Below are positions 21,774 through 32,376 of a stretch of 64,000 nucleotides of DNA, piece by piece. This DNA comes from Brachionus plicatilis. Lineage: Eukaryota; Rotifera; Eurotatoria; Ploima; Brachionidae. The notes under the pieces are model-generated. The model was not told the DNA's origin and searched no databases. It saw only the letters and a program-made list of their open reading frames with translations. How positions within the stretch are numbered: position 1 is the first letter of the stretch; every line of letters starts with the position of its first letter. A program made the translations under genes and the position numbers. The stretch spans positions 273,353 through 337,352 of the forward strand of contig QEOQ01000256.1 of NCBI GenBank assembly GCA_010279815.1, written 5' to 3'.

Positions 21774-22827
21774 TTATTTACCATCTTCACAGTTGATCCC
21801 ACTAAAACCATAATCACAATTTTTCCGCAACACAGCCTGTTGTGTCTCAGTTCTAGAAGTTGTCATGGTGGTGGTTGTGGTGGTGGTTGTGGTGGTTGTT
21901 GTGATTGTGGAAGACAATTTACTAGAAGTCATTTCAGTTGTGAAATGACTAGTTGATTGGGTGGTAAGCTGAATTTTCGTAGAAATATCTCTAGATATGG
22001 TTTTGTATAAAGTTGACATTTGCTGAGTGCTTTCGTCATTTGTCACATTTGATTCACATTTTTGTACCAAACACGATTCTAAATGCAAAGAATATTTATT
22101 CGTAAAATAAACAAAAAATTTAATCATTACTATTTATTACAACAGAAAGTACAATTGATAAAACAATTCCAATAATAACCAACAAAACAATACAAATAGT
22201 GAAAATAATAAAATATTTTTTTAATTTTTTAATTAAAATTTTATATTCATGACTAAAATCACCATTTTCTTTTTGATTCAAAGACTTTGTGTCGAGTGTC
22301 ACTGGCAGAGGTTGCTCAATTTTTTGAGGCTGATTTGCATAAAGCCGTGGCACTTGTAACTTTGGCTTCAATTTTTCATTCTTCGAAGGCTTTCGATTTA
22401 CTTCATTAGTTATTGTCAACTTATCTTTTTTTGTTTCTTCTTGAACAGATGGTTTGTTGTTTGCCGAATTGGAGCGTCTAATGTCTTTGGTAACCTCTTG
22501 GGTCCGAGGTTCTCTATTAGAGCTGGATCGTTCGGGAAGCTTCGAATTTTGATTAGGCACTTTTAGATTTACCTGTTGGCTGCTAACTGGCTCTTTGGTC
22601 TGCTTTGATTTGGCTTCTTTTTTAGCCCAAACAAGGTCTGAAATCTCAATGAATTTGGTAAGATCCGGGTCGTCGTGCTCTGACTGCTCCGGGGTGTCAA
22701 TCTCAATCTTTATGGCTTTGTTCAACCCGGACAACAACTCGCTTGGGCTAAAGCTACGACGACTTTTTCGGGTCTTCCGGCTTTGACGCGCTTTGACAGC
22801 GCTGTAGTTGTTTTCTGTTTTTTTCAT
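21774..22827 (-). CDS. Type II membrane protein with Thr-rich stalk and EGF-like end
   Basis: Two exons, 22827-22131 and 22078-21774, joined across a 52-bp GT-AG intron. Start chosen at the first ATG (MKKTENNYSAVKARQSRKTR). The N-terminal about 210 residues are basic, polar and probably cytoplasmic and disordered. A hydrophobic segment follows (YFIIFTICIVLLVIIGIVLS), then a short ectodomain with two cysteines, a run of threonines (TITTTTTTTTTTTTM) and KNCDYGFSGINCEDG, which looks like the last third of an EGF domain. Frame ends GAT GGT AAA TAA, but GATG|GTAAAT is also a good splice donor, so more 3' exons with the rest of an ectodomain are possible. The head-anchor-Thr stalk plan resembles the lectin genes at 46-63 kb. 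Function not recognised. Confidence 0.7.
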
Positions 22828-24639
22828 TTTTTTTACCTTTGAAATCAAAATTAAAAATTTTGGTAAATTTTCTTCTCTAAGAATACAGGTAAACAGTTTT
22901 TGAGTTGTTTGGAAACTAAAAAATAACAGGCGAGACTTGATTTTTATTTAGAATAAAAATTTTACAAGAATGTTATGTAATTTGACAAGAATGATTTTTT
23001 TCATTTTTAAATTTGGTTAATTCGAAAATCATTTTGAATTTTTTTTCTAAGAGTAAAATAAAATATCAAATTTTTAAATCAATTTGCAGATTTTATAAAA
23101 GATAATCGATCAGGTTTTTTTTTTATCTTATGCAAAAGGAAATTTTTTAAAGTTTATTCAAAAAATTTATTTTGTTTCAAATTTAATTATAATTTTTAAC
23201 TCTTTTTGAACAATACAAAATTTAAAATTTGACATTTGTTCAAAGAAAAATTAAATTTGATTCTAAATAATAAAACCTAGAATTTTTCCTGAATTAGTCT
23301 TGAAAAATAAAATTTTCATGTTTCTTTTAAAGCTTATTTTTACTCTGAATTGTTTTACCATTTTTTGATAATTTGACAGCTTTTTTTAAATTACTTTTGG
23401 TTAACTTTTATGTTTTAAAGAGTTAAGGAAAGAGCAATTGAACAGAAGATATTTTCTAAAATAAAGATACTATGAAGAAATTGAATTTGATCAAACCAAA
23501 ACAAGCTTGTTAAATCAAAATTTAATTAAGCTAACTATTTAAGCATTTTTATTATTTAATAGTTTATTTTTTATAATTTAAAATATTAGGCAAAATTAAA
23601 ATAATTTTACATTTTCAAATTTTTATACTTTCTATTAATTTTTCTACAAAATTTCAGAAAATTTTTTTAATTTATTATTATTAAACCTTTTGAAAAGCTG
23701 ATTTCTTATTATTTAGACTAAAATTAATTATTAAAAAATAAGATAATAACTAATTCGCTTTTAGTTAAAAAAAAATTTTTTTATGACTTAGCCTTTACAA
23801 ATATGATGTTGTTGTATTTTTCTTCAAGTCATTGAGCTGTCCCATCGAGTCAGATTAATCGAATAATACTTCCAAGATCTAAATAATGAATTTGGTGAAA
23901 TTTTTTTTTTTTAATCAAAGTTAAATTTACTAAAAAAATGGCAAAAATTAAAAAAAAATATATGTAAATTAAAACTTAAATTTTATTGAATATTTCATTT
24001 AAATATTTACTTTTTAAAACAATTGTATAATTCTTATTTAATTAAATCTTAACCTCCATATAGATATGAGGAAAAAAATCTAATTTTCTACTAAGATAAG
24101 CCAGATTACAATAGATAAGCCAAAAAACAATATGTTTTCAAACAGTAAATTGTATTGAAAACATATTGTTTGTTGAACAGATCCTATTTGTATGAAGGTT
24201 ATGTGAAAAGACTTAAACTCATTTACGACAATATTAATTAATTTTTTTATATTTTTCAATAAAAATGTTACTTTTGGCAAAAAAAAAATGATTTCTTTTA
24301 AACAAGCGTTATAATTGAATCTTAAATCATAATTTTTAATCGTAAAAAACAAAGAATTTCTCTGAAAACTATTTAATTTAAATGTATTTTTTTTTCGGTT
24401 TGCAATGGAGTTAAATCAGAAAACTAAAATAAATTTAGAATACATTGAATTAGAATAAAGTAAATTAATAAAAGATTACATTTTGCAAAAAAAAGTTTGA
24501 ACTGAATTAGAGAAAAGATTTAAAACTTGATACTAAAATTAATTTTGAAATAAATTTTTTTTTGTTCTTTTTATTAATAAAAAAAAGTTTATTTGGATTA
24601 AAAGTTTTTAGTGAGTTTTTTTTTGTCAATAGATTAAAT
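22828..24639. other. AT-rich intergenic DNA
   Basis: No gene recognised. 24120-24175 contains a short inverted pair around AAACAATATGTTTTCA and TGAAAACATATTGTTT (hairpin). Presumably holds the promoter of the gene at 22827 and the 3' flank of the paralogue at 24640. Confidence 0.4.
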
Positions 24640-26286
24640 CTAATTAACGTAAACGAATCTTTTAAATATAATTTTGTTATTTAGCTTTCTGTTTTGTCTT
24701 TTCTTTTTCATCCAAAAAGTGATTAAATCATTTGCAAAAATTAAGCAAAAAATCGAAATGATGATTATTAAAGCAATTATTTGTGAAGTCTTAATCACAT
24801 ATTTTCTAATCACAATTTCTGCACTTTCTATTTCGCATTTTTCACCACTGTATAAATAAAAACATTTACAAAAAACCTCAAAATCTTTTTTTACCACACA
24901 AAATCCATTTTTTGAACATGTCTCATTTGCACACAAATCAATGGCTTTTTCACAATACTTTCCGAAAAAGTAATCTTTCATACATTGGCATCTAAAGCCT
25001 TGTGAGTCTTCAATGCATGTGCCATTATTCAGACATGGACTGGAGGAACAAAATCTTTTGTCAACTTGGCAAGATGTCCCGGTAAAATTCTCAAAACATT
25101 TACATTCTAAATAATTTTTTTTGGTATCATAAAAACATTTGCCATTATTTGAACAATTGATTAAGCATTTTGTCAGGTCCAATTTGGATGAAATTAAATT
25201 TAGATATTGATGGAAATTGTCCAAGTTTAAGTTAATTATTTCGGCTGCTTCGTTTATTTCAGATTCTATTGAAGATGATTTTTCTAAAATAGCATCAGTA
25301 TTTGTTGTAATTAAATTATGTGTACATGAATTGGCTGGACTGTATTCTAAACTAGTGAATGGTGTATTTGTTTTGAAGTAATTTAAAATTATTAAACTTT
25401 TTGGCTTCTTAATTTCAAATGAATCAATAAAATCTAAATTTTCTTTATTCCAAAATTTTACCAAGTCATCACCCCCAATTGTAACTAAAGTATTATTAAA
25501 TATTTTCATTGACCACACATTTTCTGAATGTGCTTTAAAAGTGGTCACGAATTTTTTTCGATTTAAATCTAAAAATTTTATGTTTCCATCTGCAAGACCG
25601 CTTAATAAAAACGATGAATTTAATTTTGCTAAACTCAATGTAGAAAAGCCAGTTATTTGCCAATATAATAATGTTCCATTAATATAATAAATTCGTGTCC
25701 TGTTTTTGCAAGCTAAAGCTATTATGTCACTTTGAACAAATTCAAAATTTTTAAACATACCACAACCAAATGAATAACTTGTAAAAAAATCGAAATGGGA
25801 AATTTTCCAAATTTTTAGGACATTACTTTTGCAAACAGAAACAAATTTACTTTGATCATTTGGAATCAATTTGAGTCTCATCAGACCTTTTTCATGAACA
25901 TTTGAAATGAGTTTGATTTCAGAAAAATCAGTTGAATTCCATACTTTCAAGCTACCATTGGTCGAAGCACTTACTAAATATGTGTCATTGATTGCCAAAA
26001 GAGAACTTATTTCGGATTCAGAGTGATAAAGAATAATCACAAGCTTCCATTCATAATAATTCCAAATGTAAATATTTCCATCAGTTGTTCCTGCTGCCAA
26101 AAAATGCCTCCCAAAAGATTCGAGAGAAGAAAACTTTTTGTTCGTGGCAATCATTGTATAAATCTCTTGAGTTTGATTAAAGAATTTGACATGGCCATTC
26201 CCCGACGCAACTGCAACATTGAAATTGTCCATTTTGATTGTAAAAATCATGGTAAAACAAATGATGAGTATTATTTCAAACTTCAT
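24640..26286 (-). CDS. Paralogue of the WD40-EGF membrane protein
   Basis: Intact 548-codon minus-strand gene with the same layout as the gene at 5213: signal peptide (EIILIICFTMIFTI), WD40-type blades (GNIYIWN, GSLKVWN, VLKIWK, DLVKFWN), three six-cysteine EGF domains, a transmembrane segment (IIALIIIISIFCLIF) and a Lys/Arg-rich tail. The EGF part is almost identical to its partner, but one blade region (around residues 150-180) is clearly different: FVSVCKSNVLKIWKISHFDF here against FVTFSENVVIKIWEIHNFDI. The partner's stop codon is lost, adding nine residues (IFKRFVYVN). About 0.7 kb upstream is also shared with the partner, so both probably share promoter logic. Confidence 0.9.
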   Translation of the reverse strand: MKFEIILIICFTMIFTIKMDNFNVAVASGNGHVKFFNQTQEIYTMIATNKKFSSLESFGRHFLAAGTTDGNIYIWNYYEWKLVIILYHSESEISSLLAINDTYLVSASTNGSLKVWNSTDFSEIKLISNVHEKGLMRLKLIPNDQSKFVSVCKSNVLKIWKISHFDFFTSYSFGCGMFKNFEFVQSDIIALACKNRTRIYYINGTLLYWQITGFSTLSLAKLNSSFLLSGLADGNIKFLDLNRKKFVTTFKAHSENVWSMKIFNNTLVTIGGDDLVKFWNKENLDFIDSFEIKKPKSLIILNYFKTNTPFTSLEYSPANSCTHNLITTNTDAILEKSSSIESEINEAAEIINLNLDNFHQYLNLISSKLDLTKCLINCSNNGKCFYDTKKNYLECKCFENFTGTSCQVDKRFCSSSPCLNNGTCIEDSQGFRCQCMKDYFFGKYCEKAIDLCANETCSKNGFCVVKKDFEVFCKCFYLYSGEKCEIESAEIVIRKYVIKTSQIIALIIIISIFCLIFANDLITFWMKKKRQNRKLNNKIIFKRFVYVN

Positions 26287-28082
26287 TATAACTCTAATTT
26301 GAAAATCTCTTTTTTAATTTATTTTTTTTGTATTTCTTGAAATGTCTTAAATTTCTAATAAATTTTGGTTTGATTTCAAAATCAATATAGATTTCATTGA
26401 TTTAAGTTTAATATTTAATCAGTTTTCCGAGCAAAATATAAATTTTTTAGAACATTCAATTCGGCCAAAAATTGAGTTGACAAAAATAACATTAATATTG
26501 TTTGTACAGTATTTAATTTATTTACTAAATAAGTTGGATTGTAGAAGCTTTGCCATAGAAAAAAATTTGTCATCGATTTAATTTGAATTTTATATTAATT
26601 ATTTATTTTAAAACTTTTAAATAAAATATAAGTTGAAAATCTGCAACAAATTGATAGAATGAATTAAAAGCAAAAATTGTTCATATGAAATTAAAAAATA
26701 TTATTTCAAGTAATCAATTATTAAGCATTCTTTAAACATAAAGTTTCCCATTTGTTTAAGTTAGCGTTTCAACAAAAAGAAATGTTGGCAATTGAGAATT
26801 AAATATTTAAATAAATATTTTAAAGTGCACACAATGTCTGGTTGGAATAAAAATTATTTAAATTATTTAGACAAAACTAAAATTGAACAACTTAAAATGG
26901 AAATGAATTATCTGAGGTTATGTTGCCAGAGAATCCATTCAAATTAATGGCTTACAAGATATCATATAACGAATGTGAAATAAGAACAAATTTGCTACAA
27001 CGAATGGAAAATCGAAGCCCATTTTGGCAAAAATTAAAAATTTAATTGATGAATAAAATATGATTTTTTAATTATCAATTTAATTTTTATCTGGAAAAGT
27101 AAAAATGACAATAGAAAGGAAACTAGCAAAACCCGCGGCGTTTCAAAAATATTAACAAAAAAAACTTCCAGTTTATTAAAGGTTCAATTCAAATACATGG
27201 ATAAATTAGTGATTAAATCGAATATGCATATTCGAACCGATATTCGAATAAGTAGCATTTCGAATGAAAATTAGGTTTGAATTTAATTTTTGTATAATAT
27301 ACTTGAAAATTAATTAATTTAAATTAAAAATTGAATCTCTTAAATATTCGAATTAAAATTTGAAAAAAAAATTAATCCAAAAATTAATTGATCAAAAAAA
27401 ATTTAATTAAAAAATTATTCTTTAAATTATTCAAATTTCATAGTTAGCTATTCATAAATAGCTATTCCTATTTAACCAACGCTACAAGAGAACACAAAAC
27501 TAAATTTTCAAATACTTAATTTTTCAAATAATCTTTTCAAATTTTAACACTTTTAAATTATTAGTTGAATTTTTCTAAAATTCAAGTTGCTTTTTTAAAT
27601 TAGTTTAAATTAGTTAGTAATTAGTTTAAGTTATGACTTGCACAAAAATTTTTATCAATATCAGCTTCATTTGGACCAGTTGAAAGAACAGACCACATAG
27701 GTCAAGATTAACAGCAAGGAATTTGGAAGCAACTACTTTATTGGTATCAAATATGGATTTATTAAATCATTGATTTGACTTAAAAAAAAAACTTAAGTAC
27801 TTTAAAGTAAATTTAAGTAATTTAAGTAGACTTAAGACTTGTGACTTAAAAACAAGTCTGCTTATATTCAAGATTTTATTCGATTAAACAACATTTTCAA
27901 TAGTCTTTTCAAATTTTTTTATTCAAGTTTCAATTTGTGTCCAAAAAGGCACCTTCAAGTTGATGATCAATTCAAAATATCATTTCAAATTTCGAATTAA
28001 GAATTTCTCTTAATTATTAATAAATTCTTAGTTTTTAAATAAAAGTGGTTTAAGTGAAAATTAATGTTATGTTATATTGAAC
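26287..28082. other. Shared upstream region, then repeat-rich spacer
   Basis: 26287-26960 is the inverted counterpart of the DNA upstream of 5213 and includes the empty target site (26877-26884) for the foldback insertion at 4297. Further right are AT-rich DNA, an end of the CAGACTTG family near 27868 (AACAAGTCTG) and at 27948 an end of the GGCACCTTCAAGTTGATGAT repeat. No gene. Confidence 0.55.
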
Positions 28083-28341
28083 CAGACTTGGACAAAAGTC
28101 ATTAAGTCAAAGTCAAATCAAGTCATATGACTTGACTTGGAATTTTTTTTTTAAAAAAGTCATTTCAAAGACTTTGAAATAATAATGGCCGCCTTAATAA
28201 TAACATGGAACGGCAAAAAATTCATGTGGCCGCCTTAATAACAACATGGAACGGCAAAAGACTTTTTAAAAAAAAAATTCTTTAAGTCAAGTCAAATGAT
28301 TTGACTTGAAAAGTCTTTTTTTTGACTTTTGCCCAAGTCTG
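28083..28341. repeat. CAGACTTG foldback element with 8-bp target duplication
   Basis: Ends CAGACTTGGACAAAAGTC and GACTTTTGCCCAAGTCTG are inverted. TATTGAAC stands exactly on both sides (28075-28082 and 28342-28349). The interior contains two direct copies of a unit with GGCCGCCTTAATAA and CATGGAACGGCAAAA. The CAG ends plus 8-bp duplication are the signature of hAT transposons; this is a 259-bp non-autonomous copy. Relatives: 43711-44116, 55148-55463, partial at 55570-55620 and near 27868. Confidence 0.9.
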
Positions 28342-28408
28342 TATTGAACTGATTTCAATAGATATTTATTCAAAATCACTATTAATAAAACAATTAATGA
28401 TAGTCAAG

Positions 28409-28648
28409 ATCTTTTTGGAGGGGCTCTAGGAGCATACTTGAAAACAGTCTATACAATATACAACAAGGTCATAATCGGGTGACATTCATTAATGGGAATC
28501 AAAAGCTGGCTTCGGAAGGCTTAGACAGCCCGGAAGGAATACAAGAACTTCTCATAAAGCGATCGTGCGACAACTTATCCGCAATTGTGGAGTATGACAC
28601 AACTTTTTTACAAACCGGACAGCAGGAAATCGGAACACTCTGGATGAA
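28409..28648 (+). other. Candidate isolated coding exon
   Basis: An open frame of about 80 codons with mixed composition (SRSILENSLYNIQQGHNRVT, later SPEGIQELLIKRSCDNLSA and VEYDTTFLQTGQQE) is preceded by TAGTCAAG (acceptor-like) and followed by GAAGTGAGTAAG, a textbook splice donor. The LTR retrotransposon inserted 15 bp further on. It may be an exon of a disrupted or still functional host gene, or a transposon ORF piece. No family recognised and no partner exon found. Confidence 0.35.
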
Positions 28649-28663
28649 GTGAGTAAGAGCGCC

Positions 28664-29066
28664 TGTTACACTTAAAGTCTGGCCACTACTTTAGGCGTAG
28701 TAAAAGATAACGAATTCGTTTTAAAATATTTATTTAATAAATAAGAGTGAATATAAAAACTAAAAATAAAGAATAAGTAACTACAATTTATAGTGAAGTT
28801 CTTAATGCTAGATTAAGAATGAATATAAATAAAAACTAGGAAGTAAAGCTCAATCATTCCACAATAAAATAAATGTTTACTATTATTAATATACTATTAT
28901 TAATTATACTATTATTAATTGACTGTTGCAATAACCGTTATAAACTGTTGTTTGATAGCGGATCTAAAATCATTGCTTCTAAATATTTATGTTATCCATA
29001 AATATTAATCTACTGTTTAAAATCAATATAAACAAAACTATGGAGAGTCGGTTATATACCGTAACA
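28664..29066 (-). repeat. 3' LTR
   Basis: 403 bp; on the element's strand starts TGTTACGGTATATAACC and ends AAGTGTAACA, so the termini are TGTTAC...GTAACA. The TATATAA near its start may be the TATA box. One base differs from the 5' LTR (CTATGGAGAG against CTATCGAGAG on the plus strand). Confidence 0.95.
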
Positions 29067-29391
29067 TATCCCCTTCATGAAAATTGTTATTCGTCCTCGA
29101 ATCATCCATTTTTGAAATTTATTTTCTTTTATTGATTAATTAATTCTTTAGTAACCGAGTCCAAACTATCAGTTTTGTTTTTTTGGTTTGTCTTGAAATC
29201 GTGAAGAGATTTTTCTTCTTCTATCGACTTATCTTGTTCGAAGTTTGTTACTATTGTAGTTAATCTCAAGTTCGTATCAGTATTGTTTTTTACTTTTTGC
29301 GTTTATTAATTAACTTTAATCCAAAGTAAAAACCAAATAAACTTAAAATTAAAAAAATTATTGAAAATATGGAGAAGTAAAATTTGTTAAA

Positions 29392-30069
29392 TTAATATTT
29401 TATCTTCTCTTCTAGTTGAAATTCTGTATCGATGATTTTTGACCTTGCTTGCGTATTGTCTTCATTATTTGTTAGCAAAAATTCATCTAGCATTTCATTA
29501 TTAACTGTATCTCGGTAGAGAGATAAAAAATCCATGTTTTTTAAAATAAGTAGATTATGATGTGCATCAAAATTTTTGATTTTATTCGCTAGATAATCGA
29601 ACGTATAATAGTTAATATTTTCATTTGCTATAATTGTTGACCTATGTTTATTTCTTATTAAACTAAATTTTGTGCTTTTTATCTTTTGAATCTGGTAGAA
29701 CGTTCTACATTTCACTTTCTTTGTTGTTTTAGTTATTAAACCATCTGTGTTTAGGAAACCATCATAAGACTTATTATTTGAATAAAAAATTACTGGTTGC
29801 TTTTCAAAACAATATTCATTGTTTTCTCCAGAAGCGTTGTTATTTAGGACAATGTTGATAACATTTGTTGGCACACATTCTGCCAAATATATAGTTTTCA
29901 TATTGACATAAAATGTGATAGAATCTCCATTGCTTGTAAAATGATTTATATATTCATCGTTTAAAAGAGAGTAAAGTTTTAATATTTCTTTAAACATTAA
30001 ACATTCATTGTACAAAATCATATTTTTGTCTTCGGCTTCTTTGAAAGAGTTAAAATCAATGTTTGATAA
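29392..30069 (-). pseudogene. Second ORF of the LTR element, possibly envelope-like C-terminal part
   Basis: The open frame is entered immediately after gag (from about 30105) and ends at 29392, about 225 residues (KELLLSNIDFNSFKEAED through EFQLEEKIKY). It contains cysteines and N-x-S/T sites. Its position between the coding region and the 3' LTR is where gypsy-group elements carry an envelope-like gene, but I see no signal peptide or membrane segment, consistent with loss of its start in the same deletion that removed pol. The envelope identity is only positional; it could be an unrelated ORF. Confidence 0.45.
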
Positions 30070-30080
30070 TAGGAGTTCTT

Positions 30081-31446
30081 TTAAAATTTCAAAACATTAT
30101 TCTTGGGTTTGTTATTTTTGAAATAATTAATTTTAGCAACACTATTTGTAAAAGATTCCAATTGAATAGCTAAGGGAATAGCTGAATTTAACTTAGTGAT
30201 ATTACGACATACGAGTTCCCTGTTTGTAGATTCTTTTAATCCTTGAATAAATTGAAACATCTTTTCATCTTCTGCCATGAATGATATTTTATTAGTAAGG
30301 GTTAAAAATTTACTTACATAATTTTCAATTGATAGACCTTCCCTGTTTTTTAAGGATATTAATTCAGATCGAATCTTTTGATCACGATTTATATTTCTGA
30401 AAGTTGATTTTAGTTCATTTTCGAAGGAGATCCAATTGCTTTGTGATTCAATATGTTTTTTCAGAATGAGTAGCGGCAAGTCAGATACAAAATTAACAAT
30501 AGCGTTTAAATTCATTTTTTCCTCAATGTTTGCCGATATAAATCCTTGCTTTACCATAAATAACCAGTCGTCTACATCATCTCTTGGATTTCCAGAAAAT
30601 TTCGGTGTAGAATTTTCAAGTCGTTTAGTCTTGGTTATCATAATTTTATCTTCGTAATTAAAATTTGACTTATTTGAAATCGTGTTGTCGATAAATTTGC
30701 TCTGATTTAAATTTAAATCATCAGAATCCTTTAGAATTGGAGTAGGGGGCAATCTATAGTTTGAAAACCCATAATTGTTTTCATGATATGATTTAGTTCC
30801 AAAATTATTTTGTTCATTAACTTTTTGCTTGGCGAATTGAGTTTGTTTAAAGCTTGTCTCACAATAACTTGTTTTTGGCATTGAAATGTTATAATCTTGT
30901 TTATTTTCAATTGATTGATCTTCAATCTCGGATGATTGTTCATCAGTACTAGGGCTATCCTGGATTTTTGACTCAGTATGTTCTGATACATTTACTAATT
31001 TATAGATATCTTTATTTAAGTTGTATTCATTTTCTTCTGACGGTGAACTTTCTATTATTTTAAATTTTACTTGTTTTTCCTTTTTCAATGTATTAATTTC
31101 ATGTTCTTTCCCTTCAAGTTCAGTTGATAATGAAAACAATTTTGATTTTAGGTATTCAAGCTCTTCATCCTTATCTTCACTTGATATAATTTGTTCTTCT
31201 GACTTCAAATCTTTGATTGAGACCAGTTTTCAGGTCTTCAACATTTTTAACTCTGTCGACAAATTCATCTTTGCTAATTGCTATTGAAAATGCAGATTCA
31301 AGCGTTTCCTTGTAGATTTTTGTAAGTTTGTCCAATTTAAAAGCTAATGATTTTGCTTTCATGTGATGCATACTTTTTATTTGTTCCTTACTTTTGGAAG
31401 AATCTTCTTCGGTTTTCCTTTCTCTATCCATATTCAAATCGTACAT
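30081..31446 (-). pseudogene. gag of the LTR element, one frameshift
   Basis: The N-terminal frame (31446 down to 31177, MDRERKTEEDSSKSKEQ...) and the main frame (to 30081) overlap around 31180-31230, so one shift is needed. The main part has a coiled-coil-like stretch (EYLKSKLFSLSTELEGKEHE) and then the retrotransposon gag core (TPKFSGNPRDDVDDWLFMVK, later SFENELKSTFRNIN). It would form the particle shell. The normal zinc knuckle and everything of pol are missing: after FKNNKPKNN the sequence passes straight into the next ORF. Confidence 0.85.
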
Positions 31447-31447
31447 T

Positions 31448-31458
31448 CGCTGCTACCA
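31448..31458 (-). other. Primer-binding site
   Basis: TGGTAGCAGCG on the element's strand, two bases after the 5' LTR. It fits the 3' end of an initiator Met tRNA (commonly ...CTCTGCTACCA) apart from one base, so tRNA-iMet is the probable primer. The same site with the same two-base spacing occurs in the remnant at 39954-39964. Confidence 0.75.
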
Positions 31459-31460
31459 TA

Positions 31461-31863
31461 TGTTACACTTAAAGTCTGGCCACTACTTTAGGCGTAGTAA
31501 AAGATAACGAATTCGTTTTAAAATATTTATTTAATAAATAAGAGTGAATATAAAAACTAAAAATAAAGAATAAGTAACTACAATTTATAGTGAAGTTCTT
31601 AATGCTAGATTAAGAATGAATATAAATAAAAACTAGGAAGTAAAGCTCAATCATTCCACAATAAAATAAATGTTTACTATTATTAATATACTATTATTAA
31701 TTATACTATTATTAATTGACTGTTGCAATAACCGTTATAAACTGTTGTTTGATAGCGGATCTAAAATCATTGCTTCTAAATATTTATGTTATCCATAAAT
31801 ATTAATCTACTGTTTAAAATCAATATAAACAAAACTATCGAGAGTCGGTTATATACCGTAACA
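31461..31863 (-). repeat. 5' LTR
   Basis: 403 bp, same structure as the 3' LTR; the source of the element's promoter. Internal A/T-rich tandem phrase TACTATTATTAAT is repeated, as in the 3' copy. Confidence 0.95.
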
Positions 31864-31867
31864 CGCC

Positions 31868-32186
31868 ACTAATACGAACATTTTAAAAAAAGAATTCACA
31901 AATACTGAGTTTAAATATTTAAAAAAAAATCTATTGTTTGATGCGAGTAAAATTTAAAAATTTTCTTGCATCAAAAAATAGGATATTCAAAATAATGTAG
32001 AAAAAAGTAATTTAAAAATCTCGATCAAGAAAAAAAATAATAAATAATATTATAATAAAAAAAAACATCCCGTTTTCTTAAATAATAAATTATCGCGTTA
32101 TGATAAATTTTAAAATTATTTTAATTTTATTCTATTTACATAGCTATATTTTTACATAGAACTTTTTTTTTGAAATAATGTCAGGA
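31868..32186. other. AT-rich spacer between two mobile elements
   Basis: Nothing recognised; short A and T runs. Confidence 0.4.
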
Positions 32187-32376
32187 TATGGTAACCTAGT
32201 CTAACCGGGTGACCATATTTTTTTTTATTGATTATTTTGCACCCATTTTGTTCAAAAACTTCAAAAATGGTCACCCAATTTTTCCGAAATTTTTGAATAA
32301 CCCCTTTAGCTCCGCGGTTAATTATGTGAGGCTCAAAAGGGTTAACTCGGTTACCACAAAAAATTTATATACCCTA

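Larger units (their letters stand above)
28664..31863 (-). mobile_element. Young pol-less LTR retrotransposon
   Basis: Two 403-bp LTRs differ at one position by eye. The 4-bp target duplication CGCC lies at 28660-28663 and 31864-31867. The element reads on the minus strand: 5' LTR, primer-binding site, gag (frameshifted), then directly a second ORF, a polypurine tract (GAAGGGGATA just before the 3' LTR) and 3' LTR. No protease, RT, RNase H or integrase is present, so it must have been mobilised in trans. A 4-bp duplication and gag type point to the Ty3/gypsy group; that placement is an inference. It inserted in or beside the candidate exon at 28409. Confidence 0.92.
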
